This document shows positions 50,215-59,863 of a stretch of DNA of 64,000 bases, piece by piece. The stretch spans positions 1-64,000 of the forward strand of contig CACNHT010000003.1 in assembly GCA_902620285.1 (NCBI GenBank), written 5' to 3'. Made by a program: the position numbers and the translations under genes. This DNA is from an uncultured Alphaproteobacteria bacterium. GTDB lineage: Bacteria > Pseudomonadota > Alphaproteobacteria > HIMB59 > GCA-002718135. Position 1 is the first letter of the stretch, and the number at the start of each line of letters is the position of its first letter. The notes under the pieces are model-generated. The model did not search any database. It saw only the letters and a program-made list of their open reading frames with translations, and was not told the DNA's origin.

Positions 50215-51538
50215 TTTTCGTTACTTTTATATCAATTGTACCATCAATAAGTTTCACTGATAATTGATCGTCAGAAGTAATTTTTTTACTTGTCTTAACA
50301 ATTTTATTTTTATTCATCAAAATTGAGTATCCTTTTTTAAGATTTGAAGAAATAGAATTTGAATTGAGCAATCTTATATTAGACTTATATTTTTCAAGCT
50401 TATCTTTGTAATTATTGGCTATATTCAAATTAAGATTTTTTGAAAGATTGTTAATCTTTGTATGTTTTAAGTTTATAGATGAATCTGGTGAAACAATAGA
50501 TTTTCCCAGGTTAAGAAGATTCAATTTTGATATACTAAATTTATTTTCAATTGATAATGTTAAATTTTTGAAGTCGTCTAAAAGTTTCTCCTTATAATTA
50601 TTAACTATCAAGCTTGGAGATTTGAGAAATTTATTTAAATATTCATAATTTGCTTTTTTAGATTGAATTTGTGAATTTACTTTTGCGTTTAATCTAAGTT
50701 GTAAATTTTTAATTTTTTCTATCAACTCAAATCTAACTGGGGTAGCTTTTTCAGCTGCTGCAGTTGGTGTAGACGCTCTTAAATCTGATACTAAATCAAT
50801 AATTGTTGTATCTGTTTCATGACCTATTGCTGAAATAATTGGTATCTTTGATTCAAAAACACATGTTGCAAGATTTTCATCATTAAATGCCATTAAGTCT
50901 TCAGTACTACCTCCACCTCTAGCAATGATAAGAATATCTGGTTTACTATATTTAAGTTTATTGAAACCTTCGATAGCATTTATAATGCTATCTGCTGCGT
51001 CAACACCCTGAACAGAAACAGGCCATATATCTAATGGCATTGGAAAACGATCATTAACCCTATTAATTATGTCATGTACTACAGAGCCAGTGGGAGAGGT
51101 AATTATACCTAATCTCTCAGGCAAAAAAGGTAATGGAATTTTTTTACCTTCATCAAAATAACCTTTTTTTTGAAGTCTTTTTTTTCTTTCTTCAATAAGT
51201 TTTAAAAGTGCCCCCTCTCCTGCAATTTCAATTTTATCAATATCTATCTGGTAAGTAGTTTTATAACGAGACCAAGTGGTGATTCTCCCAGTAGCAATTA
51301 TTTCTAACCCTATTTCTGGATTTATATCTAAATATTTTTTTTTCTGATCCCAGATAACTCCACTTAAAATTGAATCTTCGTCTTTAAGTGTTAGATAAAT
51401 TTGGCCTCTTGTTGCAGTTTTTACCTCAGAAATTTCTCCTTTAATTCTTACATAATTAAAATTGGACTCAATTACTTCTTTAAATGCTTGATTAAATTCT
51501 GAAACTTCAAATTCTGGTATATTAATTTTATCTATCAT
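50207..51538 (-). CDS. xseA: Exodeoxyribonuclease VII large subunit
   Basis: VRIKGEISEVKTATRGQIYLTLKDEDSILSGVIW, GIITSPTGSVVHDIINRV, IIARGGGSTEDLMAFNDENLA, SAIGHETDTTIIDLVSDLRASTPTAAAE. Confidence 0.97.
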   Translation of the reverse strand: MIDKINIPEFEVSEFNQAFKEVIESNFNYVRIKGEISEVKTATRGQIYLTLKDEDSILSGVIWDQKKKYLDINPEIGLEIIATGRITTWSRYKTTYQIDIDKIEIAGEGALLKLIEERKKRLQKKGYFDEGKKIPLPFLPERLGIITSPTGSVVHDIINRVNDRFPMPLDIWPVSVQGVDAADSIINAIEGFNKLKYSKPDILIIARGGGSTEDLMAFNDENLATCVFESKIPIISAIGHETDTTIIDLVSDLRASTPTAAAEKATPVRFELIEKIKNLQLRLNAKVNSQIQSKKANYEYLNKFLKSPSLIVNNYKEKLLDDFKNLTLSIENKFSISKLNLLNLGKSIVSPDSSINLKHTKINNLSKNLNLNIANNYKDKLEKYKSNIRLLNSNSISSNLKKGYSILMNKNKIVKTSKKITSDDQLSVKLIDGTIDIKVTKIN

Positions 51539-51995
51539 GCATATTTTTAAAAAATTTTTTTAATAAATTGCTACATTCTTTTTCCATAATGCCACCATAA
51601 ATAGTTGGCATAAATATATTTTCTCTTTGAAAAGCAACTCGGAGTTTTTCAATTCCTCCATTTTTTTCATCATACGCCCCAAAGTATAGATCTTTAATAT
51701 GTACTTCACTTATTGCACTAGCGCACATTGTGCATGGTTCCAAGGTAACAAATAATGTCATATTATCTAAATATTTAAGTTTTAGTCTTTCGCAAGTTTC
51801 TTGAATAAGATTTAATTCACAATGTTTGATAGCATTTTTATTTTTATTTACTGTGTTGTAGCTTCTGGCTACAATGTTGTTCGTTGTATTATCAACAAGT
51901 ATTCCTCCAACTGGAACCTCATTTAAATTATAAGCTTTGTCTGCTTCAATAATTGCTTCTTTCATAAAAAAATCAACGTTCATTCTGGAACACAC
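51528..51995 (-). CDS. tadA: tRNA(Arg) adenosine deaminase / nucleoside deaminase
   Basis: AIKHCELNLIQETC (HxE variant), TLEPCTMCASAISEVHIKDLYFGAYDEKNGG; true start may be 51983. Confidence 0.88.
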   Translation of the reverse strand: MCSRMNVDFFMKEAIIEADKAYNLNEVPVGGILVDNTTNNIVARSYNTVNKNKNAIKHCELNLIQETCERLKLKYLDNMTLFVTLEPCTMCASAISEVHIKDLYFGAYDEKNGGIEKLRVAFQRENIFMPTIYGGIMEKECSNLLKKFFKNMHDR

Positions 51996-52023
51996 TTATG
52001 TTGTACATTATAGTTGAATTATA

Positions 52024-52722
52024 ATGAAAAAACCAATTATTGGAATAACTCTTGATAGTGAAAAAAAGAAAACATACTCAAAATTTCCATGGTATGCATT
52101 GAGGGAAAATTACTTAACTTCCTTAACAAAATTTAATGCTATTCCATTTCCTTTGTTACATGAAAAAAAATATATTGATGATTTTTGTCATTTAATTGAT
52201 GGTTTAATTATTACTGGAGGAGATTTTGATATTAATCCTAAATTATATAAAACAAGTAATACTCAATCTAAAAATATTAAAAATAAGAGAACAAATTTTG
52301 AAATAAATATTTTCAATAAATTTTTTAAATACAACAAACCTATATTAGGAATTTGTGGTGGTGCGCAACTTATCAATGTTGCATGTGGTGGAACATTAAT
52401 ACAAGATTTAAAAAGAGATCCGATAAACCATGAACAAGTGAATCCAAGAAATCAAACTAGTCATAGTGTTAAAATTTCGAAAAATACTCAACTACATAAA
52501 ATATGTGGGGCTCAAAAAATAAATGTTAATAGTGCACATCATCAGTCAATAAAAAAAGTAGGTAAGGACTTAAATGTTTCGTGTGAAGCAGATGATGGTG
52601 TTATTGAAGGAATAGAGCATAAAAAACACAAATGGTGTATTGGCTTACAATGGCATCCTGAATTTATAATAACGAAATATGATATAAAAATAATTAAAAA
52701 TTTTATTAGAGAAACAAAGTGA
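52024..52722 (+). CDS. Gamma-glutamyl-gamma-aminobutyrate hydrolase-like class I GATase (PuuD-like)
   Basis: IDGLIITGGDFDINPKLY, ILGICGGAQLINVACGGTLIQD, SAHHQSIK, GLQWHPEF. Confidence 0.9.
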   Translation: MKKPIIGITLDSEKKKTYSKFPWYALRENYLTSLTKFNAIPFPLLHEKKYIDDFCHLIDGLIITGGDFDINPKLYKTSNTQSKNIKNKRTNFEINIFNKFFKYNKPILGICGGAQLINVACGGTLIQDLKRDPINHEQVNPRNQTSHSVKISKNTQLHKICGAQKINVNSAHHQSIKKVGKDLNVSCEADDGVIEGIEHKKHKWCIGLQWHPEFIITKYDIKIIKNFIRETK

Positions 52723-53411
52723 ATATTAGAATTTCTAAATATCTATCAAGTGCTGGAATTTGTTCACGAAGAGATGCAGAAAAATTAATTCTAGAAAAAA
52801 AAATTAAAATTAATAATCAAGTATGTGTTCATCCAAGTCATAAAGTAAGCGATTTAGATATAATTAAAGTTAATAATAAAATTGTTAAAAAACCAAATAA
52901 AGTTGAAGTATGGAAGTTATACAAACCAATTAAATATATTTGTAGTACAAAAGATAATTTAGGTAGAAAAAAAATTTTTGATTTATTACCAAAAAATATC
53001 GGTCAATTAATAAGCGTTGGAAGATTAGATTATATGAGTGAAGGATTGATCTTAATAACTAATAACGGTGATTATTCAAGATATTTAGAACATCCATCTT
53101 CAAACATTGAGCGGATCTATAGAGTTTGTATAAATAGCAATGTACAAAATACTGATTTACAAAAAATTAATAAAGGCATTACAATTAAAGATATAAATTA
53201 TAAAAAAATTAAAGTTGCCTTTGAAAAAAAATTAAAAAATCATAATTGGTTAATTTTTAAACTTAAAGAAGGAAAAAATAGAGAAATTAGAAATATTTGT
53301 AATTATTTTTCATGGAATATAGTTAAATTAATAAGAATTGGATATGGCCCTTATAAGCTTGGAAGACTTAAAGAAGGGCAATTTCAAAAAATAAATTCAA
53401 TTAGCAAATGA
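52719..53411 (+). CDS. Pseudouridine synthase RsuA/RluB family (GTG start)
   Basis: S4 domain RISKYLSSAGICSRRDAEKLI, VGRLDYMSEGLILITNNGDY, EGKNREIRNIC. Confidence 0.93.
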   Translation: MNIRISKYLSSAGICSRRDAEKLILEKKIKINNQVCVHPSHKVSDLDIIKVNNKIVKKPNKVEVWKLYKPIKYICSTKDNLGRKKIFDLLPKNIGQLISVGRLDYMSEGLILITNNGDYSRYLEHPSSNIERIYRVCINSNVQNTDLQKINKGITIKDINYKKIKVAFEKKLKNHNWLIFKLKEGKNREIRNICNYFSWNIVKLIRIGYGPYKLGRLKEGQFQKINSISK

Positions 53412-53968
53412 TACGGATTACTGGAGGAAAGTTAAAGCAAAAAAAATTAGCTAGTATTAATAATTTTGTAAGACCAACTTCTTCTCTAAAAAGAGAAGCT
53501 TTTTTTTCAATTATTGAAAGTTATGCAATTAAAAATTCTATCGAATTATATAAAAATAAAATTTTTTTAGATCTTTTCGCAGGTATTGGCACAATGGGTT
53601 TAGAAGCAATTTCTAGAGGCATGAGTGAAGTAATTTTTTTTGAGAATAATATTGAAGTTCTTAAAATTTTAAAAAAAAATTGTTTTAGTATTTGTAAAAA
53701 TAATCAATTTAAAATTTATAAAGAAGACCTTATTCATTCTAAATTAGAAATAGAATTTAAGAATATTTCAGTTGTTTATATTGATCCACCATATGGAAAA
53801 TATAATTTAACAAAACTTTTAGAAAAATTATCCGGTAACATTAAAAATGCTACTCTGATTGGTTTAGAAACAAGTGTGAAAGATAATATTGTAATTCCAG
53901 AAAATTTAAATCTGCTTCAAAAAAAGACTTACGGTAAAACAATAATTTATATTTTTAAATTATCTTAA
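53408..53968 (+). CDS. rsmD: 16S rRNA (guanine-966-N2)-methyltransferase
   Basis: MIRITGGKLKQKKLASINNFVRPTSSLKREAFFSII, LDLFAGIGTMGLEAISRG, VYIDPPYGKY. Confidence 0.95.
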   Translation: MIRITGGKLKQKKLASINNFVRPTSSLKREAFFSIIESYAIKNSIELYKNKIFLDLFAGIGTMGLEAISRGMSEVIFFENNIEVLKILKKNCFSICKNNQFKIYKEDLIHSKLEIEFKNISVVYIDPPYGKYNLTKLLEKLSGNIKNATLIGLETSVKDNIVIPENLNLLQKKTYGKTIIYIFKLS

Positions 53969-55159
53969 ATAAGTTTTAGTTAGTTTTTTACCTTGCTCAA
54001 CAGCAGGTTGATCAAAAGGATCAACATCTAAATACATACAGGAAGCAATTGTTTCTATTATACTAAAAGATAATAATTTACCTAAGTTTTGTTCATCTAT
54101 TTTAGGAATATAGATTTCTCTAAAACTAAAATTATTTAATTTAAAAGTTTCAATCGTTGCGCGCTGTTCAGCTTCCATTAGATCTCCCATTGTTTTATCT
54201 TTAAAATAGTCAATATCGGTATTTTCAAACATATTATTATTAATTTTTATGCCCTTATTTGAATGATCTGTAGTGATAAAGGTGAAATATTTGTCTTTAG
54301 GTCCGTCTAAATATAATTGTAATTGACTATGCTGATCAGTGGTCCCTACTGAATGAATTGCTGTAATACCTTTATTATTTTTTCCAATACTTTCTGCCCA
54401 AAGTTGCAGATACCACTTTCCAAAAAAATAGAGTGAATCCGAATATGTCATTAAAACATTATTAGTAAATTTTGCATTTTCTTTTTGGGTTAAATATCTT
54501 CCAAGACCATAAGGTCTATAATTATCAATATTATTAATTACTTCAGATGCTCCACTAAAAAGTTCATTAATATTTAATCCAGAAATGATTGCAGGCACAA
54601 TCCCAACGTTGGTAAAAATTGAATATCTACCTCCAACATCTTTATGGTGCTCTAATAGTAAACAATTATTATCTTTTGCAATTTTAAAAAGAGGGGATTC
54701 TTTAAACTCAGTTATGATTAAAGTATTTGAAAAAAATACTTCAACTTTATTAGCTTCTATTGCTTTTTGATAAAGACATGAAAATTGTGATAATGTTTCG
54801 GGAGTAGTTCCCGATTTTGAAATAACCAAGAAGCCAGTTAGCTCAAAATTAATATTTTGAAAATTTTTTTCAAAATTAATAGGATCAACATTATCATAAA
54901 ATTCTAAGATAATTTTATTATTGGAAATAATATTATTTAATGCTCTAGCTCCTAAATTTGAACCTCCTGTACCAAATACAATAATTTTTTCCTTTTTCTC
55001 TTTAAATTGTTTTGAAATTTTTATGGTTTCTTCTAATAAATTTTTATCTGAAACAATATTCAGAGAAGGAAGTTTTTCTATTAAATTAGTTATACTTTGA
55101 TCAGTATCTTTATTTTGAGTGATTTTGTCAAAATTTGAATTAAAGTATTTTATTTCCAT
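53960..55159 (-). CDS. pgi: Glucose-6-phosphate isomerase
   Basis: VFGTGGSNLGARAL, VISKSGTTPETLSQF, DVGGRYSIFTNVGIVPAIISG, STGTTDQHSQLQLYLDGP-type core. Confidence 0.93.
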   Translation of the reverse strand: MEIKYFNSNFDKITQNKDTDQSITNLIEKLPSLNIVSDKNLLEETIKISKQFKEKKEKIIVFGTGGSNLGARALNNIISNNKIILEFYDNVDPINFEKNFQNINFELTGFLVISKSGTTPETLSQFSCLYQKAIEANKVEVFFSNTLIITEFKESPLFKIAKDNNCLLLEHHKDVGGRYSIFTNVGIVPAIISGLNINELFSGASEVINNIDNYRPYGLGRYLTQKENAKFTNNVLMTYSDSLYFFGKWYLQLWAESIGKNNKGITAIHSVGTTDQHSQLQLYLDGPKDKYFTFITTDHSNKGIKINNNMFENTDIDYFKDKTMGDLMEAEQRATIETFKLNNFSFREIYIPKIDEQNLGKLLSFSIIETIASCMYLDVDPFDQPAVEQGKKLTKTYLR

Positions 55160-55167
55160 TTATAAAA

Positions 55168-55668
55168 TTAAAAGAAGAAAAATCTTTTTTTCTTTTTAGG
55201 TTCGCCTTCTTCGTCATCTTCATTTTCTTCTTTACTGTTGAAAAAGAAAAATCTTTTCTTCTTTTTTGGCTCTTCTATATTTTCACTTTCAACATCTGTA
55301 TTATCTTGGCTTATTTCATCTTCTGAGTTTCCATCAAGATCTTCCCTGATACTATTATCTACTTGATCTGCTTCAGTTTCTTTTAAAATATTATCGATAA
55401 CAGAATTTTCAGTAGGTGTTTCATCACTTTCTTCATCCAAACCAAAGAGAATTTCCTTTGCAAGCTCAGTATCGGTATCATCAATATCTTTTGATTCAAT
55501 TTGATCAGGTGGTAGCAAATTAAAATTTGGTGGAATTACTAATGGAGGATTTTCAACTACATTATATTCATCTATTACTTTTCTTTCTACACCGGCACTA
55601 CTTCTTATAGTATTACAAGAAGATAGAAAAATTGAGGAAATGATTATTACAAAAATAACTTTTTTCAT
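55168..55668 (-). CDS. DUF3035-like lipoprotein with acidic region and C-terminal KKKKRFFFF repeats
   Basis: Lipobox FLSSC, NPPLVIPPNFNLLPP; two KKKKRFFFF blocks at C-terminus. Confidence 0.75.
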   Translation of the reverse strand: MKKVIFVIIISSIFLSSCNTIRSSAGVERKVIDEYNVVENPPLVIPPNFNLLPPDQIESKDIDDTDTELAKEILFGLDEESDETPTENSVIDNILKETEADQVDNSIREDLDGNSEDEISQDNTDVESENIEEPKKKKRFFFFNSKEENEDDEEGEPKKKKRFFFF

Positions 55669-56117
55669 TTTACTGTTTTTGATTTTATAAAAAAACTCAT
55701 TATTAACATGATAATTCCAATTGTAATATAGATATCTGCTAGATTAAATGCTGGCCAATAAAAATTTTCATAATGTAGTAAGATAAAATCAACAACATAA
55801 CTATTTATCAATCTATCAATGATATTTGATAAAGCCCCAATTATAACAAAGAAATAAGCCAGTTTTTCTAGTTGTTTATCTGATTTAATAAATAAATAAA
55901 AAATTAATATAACAACTATTAAAGCTACAAGTATTAATATCCAATGAGAAACATAACCAGAGAATAAACCAAAAGAAACACCAAAGTTCTGAACATAAAC
56001 TAAATCAAAATATTCATTGATTTTTATTGATTGATTTAAAAACAAATTATCTTGAATTAAATACTTAGTTATTAGATCAAAAAAAATTAATAATACTAGT
56101 ATAACAATTTTAATCAC
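55665..56117 (-). CDS. lspA: Lipoprotein signal peptidase
   Basis: FFDLITKYLIQDNL, VQNFGVSFGLFSG, GALSNIIDRLINSYVVDFI, PAFNLADIYITIG. Confidence 0.96.
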   Translation of the reverse strand: MIKIVILVLLIFFDLITKYLIQDNLFLNQSIKINEYFDLVYVQNFGVSFGLFSGYVSHWILILVALIVVILIFYLFIKSDKQLEKLAYFFVIIGALSNIIDRLINSYVVDFILLHYENFYWPAFNLADIYITIGIIMLIMSFFIKSKTVK

Positions 56118-58892
56118 TTAACTTATTGCGTCATTACAGCGATTGCAAATTTCATTTTTCACTAATTCTTGTTCATATTTCCAGCATCTTTGGCATTTTT
56201 GACCACTTACTTTTGATGCTTGTACCTTTACATTTTCAATATCATCTATTGAAAAACCGTGGTTATTTTCATTAAGTATATGAAGTTTAAATGATGAGGT
56301 AATAGCAATTTCATCAAACATAACTTTATTAACTTTATCAAAACTTTCTTTAGAAATATATATATCCAAATGAGCTTCTAAACTTGAACGTATAATTTTT
56401 TCTTCTCTAATTTTCTCAATTGCTCCAGTAGCAACTTTTCTAATATTTTTAATTAAATTCCATTTTTGATTTAATTGATTATCTTCATATTCATTTTTAC
56501 ATTGTAAAAAATCTTGTAGGTGTATACTTTCTTTATTTCCCATAGCTTTCCAAGCCTCTTCAGAGGTAAAGGAAATAGACGGCGCAAACCATCTTACTAA
56601 ATGATTAAAAATTATATTTAATAGAGTTCTAGTAGATCTTCTTTTAACCGACTGTTTACTATCACAGTATATAGTGTCCTTTCTAATATCAAAATAAAAA
56701 GCTGAAAGATCACTTGAGCAAAAGTTTAATAGTGTTGTAAACATCAAGTGAAAGTTAAATGTTGATACACATTTTTGAACAACTTGATCAACTTCCCACA
56801 ATCGATGAAGCAGATATTTTTCTAACTCTGGAAACTCGCTCTCATCAATAGCTTCCTCTTTAGTAAAATCATTTAAATTTCCAATTAAAAAACGAAAGGT
56901 ATTTCTTATTCTTCTATAAGACTCAGCTTGTGATTGGAGGATAGCATTATCAAGCTTCAGATCATCATAATAATCAGATGCGACAACCCACAATCTTAAA
57001 ATATCTACTCCATATTTTTTTAATATATCATCTGGAGAAATAACATTACCTAAAGATTTAGACATTTTACGTCCTCTTCCATCAACAACAAACCCGTGTG
57101 TCAGAACACTTTCATAAGGCGCTTTACCTCTTGTGCCAGAAGACTCTAAAAGTGATGAATGAAACCATCCTCTGTGTTGATCACTTCCTTCTAAGTACAT
57201 TGATGCAGGCCATTTCAAATCTTCTCTTTGTTCTAGACAAAAAGCATGTGTAGAACCACTATCAAACCATACTTCAACTACATCTTTAACCTGTTCATAA
57301 TCTTCAAGTGAATATTCATCCCCTAAAAACCTTTGTGGATCTTCGGTAAACCACGTATTGCTTCCTTCTTTTTCATATATGTCAGCTATTCTATTGATAA
57401 TATTTTCATCTCTTAATGGTTGACCCGTTTTTTTATTTACAAATAATGGTAAAGGTACACCCCACACTCTTTGTCTAGATACACACCAATCTGGTCTAGT
57501 TTCAATCATTGATCTAAGCCTTGTTTGGCCTTGAGGAGGATAAAAAATAGTTTCATCAATTGATTTAAGAGCAATGTCTCTTAGGTTATTTTTTTCCATG
57601 GAAATGAACCATTGTGGAGTATTTCTATAAATAAGAGGAGCTTTTGACCTCCATGAATGTGGATAGCTATGACGAAGCGTTCCTTTAAATAATAATTTTG
57701 AAAATTCTTCTAACTTATCTGCAATTTTATGATCTACTTTATAAATATGTTCACCTTCAAAACCAACAGCATGTTGATTATATTTACCATCATCTTGAAC
57801 TGTCTGAATTATATCAACATTATTTTCTATCCCTAAAACATAGTCGTCATCTCCATGTCCAGGGGCAATATGAACCACTCCTGTTCCCTGTTCTAAGTTT
57901 ACAAAATCCCCATGAAATGGTTTTACAATAAAATCATATTCCAATTCTTTAAATGGATGCTCACATTCACAAGAAGATAAATTATCTCCTTTAAATTTCT
58001 TTATTGTACTAAATTTTTTAATACCAATTTCTTTAGTTACACTTTCTAAAAGTTCTGAAGCAAATATTAATTTATCATTTTTTTTAACTAAACTATCCTC
58101 TTCTAATTCTTCAACAACAATAAGAGAATAATCTAACTCTTTACCATAAGCCAAAGCTCTATTTCCTGGAATAGTCCAAGGAGTTGTTGTCCAAATAACA
58201 ATATTTGAATCAATTAAATCTTTATCAGTAGAATTTTTAATTAAAAATTTAACATATATAGTGTTAGAAGTATGATCTTCATATTCAACCTCAGCATCAG
58301 CTAGGGCGGTCTTTTCTACTACTGACCAAAGAACTGGTTTTGCTCCTTTATACAAACTTTCATCAAGCAGAAATTTTCCAAGCTCTCGAACAATTTGTGC
58401 TTCTGCTTGATTTGACATTGTAAGGTAAGGATTTTCCCAATCCCCTTCAACGCCAAGTCGTCTAAATTCTTTTTTTTGTATCTCGATCCATTTTTCTGCA
58501 AACTCTCTGCACTCATTTCTAAATTGAACGGTTGGAACATCATCCTTGTTCTTTCCTTTTTTTCTATATTCTTCCTCTATTTTCCATTCAATTGGTAAGC
58601 CGTGACAATCCCATCCAGGAACATAGATAGAGTCTTTACCAGCCATTTGTTGAGTTCGCACAATGACATCTTTTAAAATTTTATTAAGAGCTGTCCCCAT
58701 ATGAATATGTCCATTTGCATATGGTGGGCCATCATGAAGAACAAATTTTTCTCTACCTTTAGATTTATCTCTTAGCTTTTTAAAAATATTTTCTTTATCC
58801 CATTCCTCTATTATTGCAGGTTCTTTTGAGGGAAGGTTAGCTCTCATTTCAAAAGATGTTTTGGGAAGAAAAATTGTATCTTTATATTCCAT
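56118..58892 (-). CDS. ileS: Isoleucyl-tRNA synthetase
   Basis: DGPPYANGHIHMGTALNKILKD (HxGH), PGWDCHGLPIEWK, KMSKSLGN (KMSKS), C-terminal CQRCWKYEQE...CNRC. Confidence 0.98.
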   Translation of the reverse strand: MEYKDTIFLPKTSFEMRANLPSKEPAIIEEWDKENIFKKLRDKSKGREKFVLHDGPPYANGHIHMGTALNKILKDVIVRTQQMAGKDSIYVPGWDCHGLPIEWKIEEEYRKKGKNKDDVPTVQFRNECREFAEKWIEIQKKEFRRLGVEGDWENPYLTMSNQAEAQIVRELGKFLLDESLYKGAKPVLWSVVEKTALADAEVEYEDHTSNTIYVKFLIKNSTDKDLIDSNIVIWTTTPWTIPGNRALAYGKELDYSLIVVEELEEDSLVKKNDKLIFASELLESVTKEIGIKKFSTIKKFKGDNLSSCECEHPFKELEYDFIVKPFHGDFVNLEQGTGVVHIAPGHGDDDYVLGIENNVDIIQTVQDDGKYNQHAVGFEGEHIYKVDHKIADKLEEFSKLLFKGTLRHSYPHSWRSKAPLIYRNTPQWFISMEKNNLRDIALKSIDETIFYPPQGQTRLRSMIETRPDWCVSRQRVWGVPLPLFVNKKTGQPLRDENIINRIADIYEKEGSNTWFTEDPQRFLGDEYSLEDYEQVKDVVEVWFDSGSTHAFCLEQREDLKWPASMYLEGSDQHRGWFHSSLLESSGTRGKAPYESVLTHGFVVDGRGRKMSKSLGNVISPDDILKKYGVDILRLWVVASDYYDDLKLDNAILQSQAESYRRIRNTFRFLIGNLNDFTKEEAIDESEFPELEKYLLHRLWEVDQVVQKCVSTFNFHLMFTTLLNFCSSDLSAFYFDIRKDTIYCDSKQSVKRRSTRTLLNIIFNHLVRWFAPSISFTSEEAWKAMGNKESIHLQDFLQCKNEYEDNQLNQKWNLIKNIRKVATGAIEKIREEKIIRSSLEAHLDIYISKESFDKVNKVMFDEIAITSSFKLHILNENNHGFSIDDIENVKVQASKVSGQKCQRCWKYEQELVKNEICNRCNDAIS

Positions 58893-59821
58893 TATAGTTG
58901 ATGATATTCTTTAGCTGTATTTATATCTTTATTAATTTGCTTGGTTAATTCTTCAAAATTATTAAATTTTTGTTCAGACCTAATAAATGTAAGGAATTCA
59001 ACAGTCAATTCTTTACCATATATTTCTTTACTAAAATTAAAAATATGTGTCTCTAGAAGTAGTTTGCTTCCATCGACTGTTGGTCTTAAACCAAAATTTG
59101 AAACACCTTTGTATTTTTTGCCTTCTAATAACACTTCCACACAGTAAACACCTCTTTTTGGCAATATGTGTTCATCTGGTGTCATATTAGCAGTCGGAAA
59201 ATTGATTTCTCTAGCTCTTTTATCACCTTCAATTATTGTTCCATGCATATGCCAGGGCCTACCTAAAGACTCTGTAACATCTTCCACATAACCTTCTTTT
59301 ATTTGCGATCGAATTATTGAAGATGAATATTTATCAGATTTATCTGCAAGCATAATAGGTTCAATTAAATGAATATTAAAATTATTTTTTTCAGCGTACT
59401 TTTCTAATGTTTTAAAATTACCTTTTCTGTCTTTTCCAAACTTAAAGTCAGTACCTATAACTAAGTATTTAATGTTTAATTTATCAATTAGAATTTTAGT
59501 TACAAAATCATCAGCTGATAATATTGATAGATTGTTATCGAAAGAAAAATCTATAAATATGTCTAGACCTATTCGTTCAAGAAAATTTATTTTATCATTT
59601 TGAGTATAAATATTAAAAGGCTCATTAATTTGATTAAAGTAAATGCGAGGATGAGGATTAAAACTCATTATAGAAGATAATAAATTATTGTTAGATGCAA
59701 TCTCCTTAATTTTATTTATTATTTCTTGATGCCCTTTGTGTATTCCATCAAAATTACCTATTGCTAGACAAAGGTCTAATTTTTCAAAATCTGATGCTGT
59801 ATCTAATTTATAAATTTTCAT
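58892..59821 (-). CDS. ribF: Bifunctional riboflavin kinase/FAD synthetase
   Basis: AIGNFDGIHKGHQEII, KYLVIGTDFKFGKDRKGN, SSSIIRSQI, INFPTANMTP, RGVYCVEV. Confidence 0.96.
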   Translation of the reverse strand: MKIYKLDTASDFEKLDLCLAIGNFDGIHKGHQEIINKIKEIASNNNLLSSIMSFNPHPRIYFNQINEPFNIYTQNDKINFLERIGLDIFIDFSFDNNLSILSADDFVTKILIDKLNIKYLVIGTDFKFGKDRKGNFKTLEKYAEKNNFNIHLIEPIMLADKSDKYSSSIIRSQIKEGYVEDVTESLGRPWHMHGTIIEGDKRAREINFPTANMTPDEHILPKRGVYCVEVLLEGKKYKGVSNFGLRPTVDGSKLLLETHIFNFSKEIYGKELTVEFLTFIRSEQKFNNFEELTKQINKDINTAKEYHQL

Positions 59822-59863
59822 AATATTTATAAATCAATTAGTATAGAAACTTATGGCTAGTAA

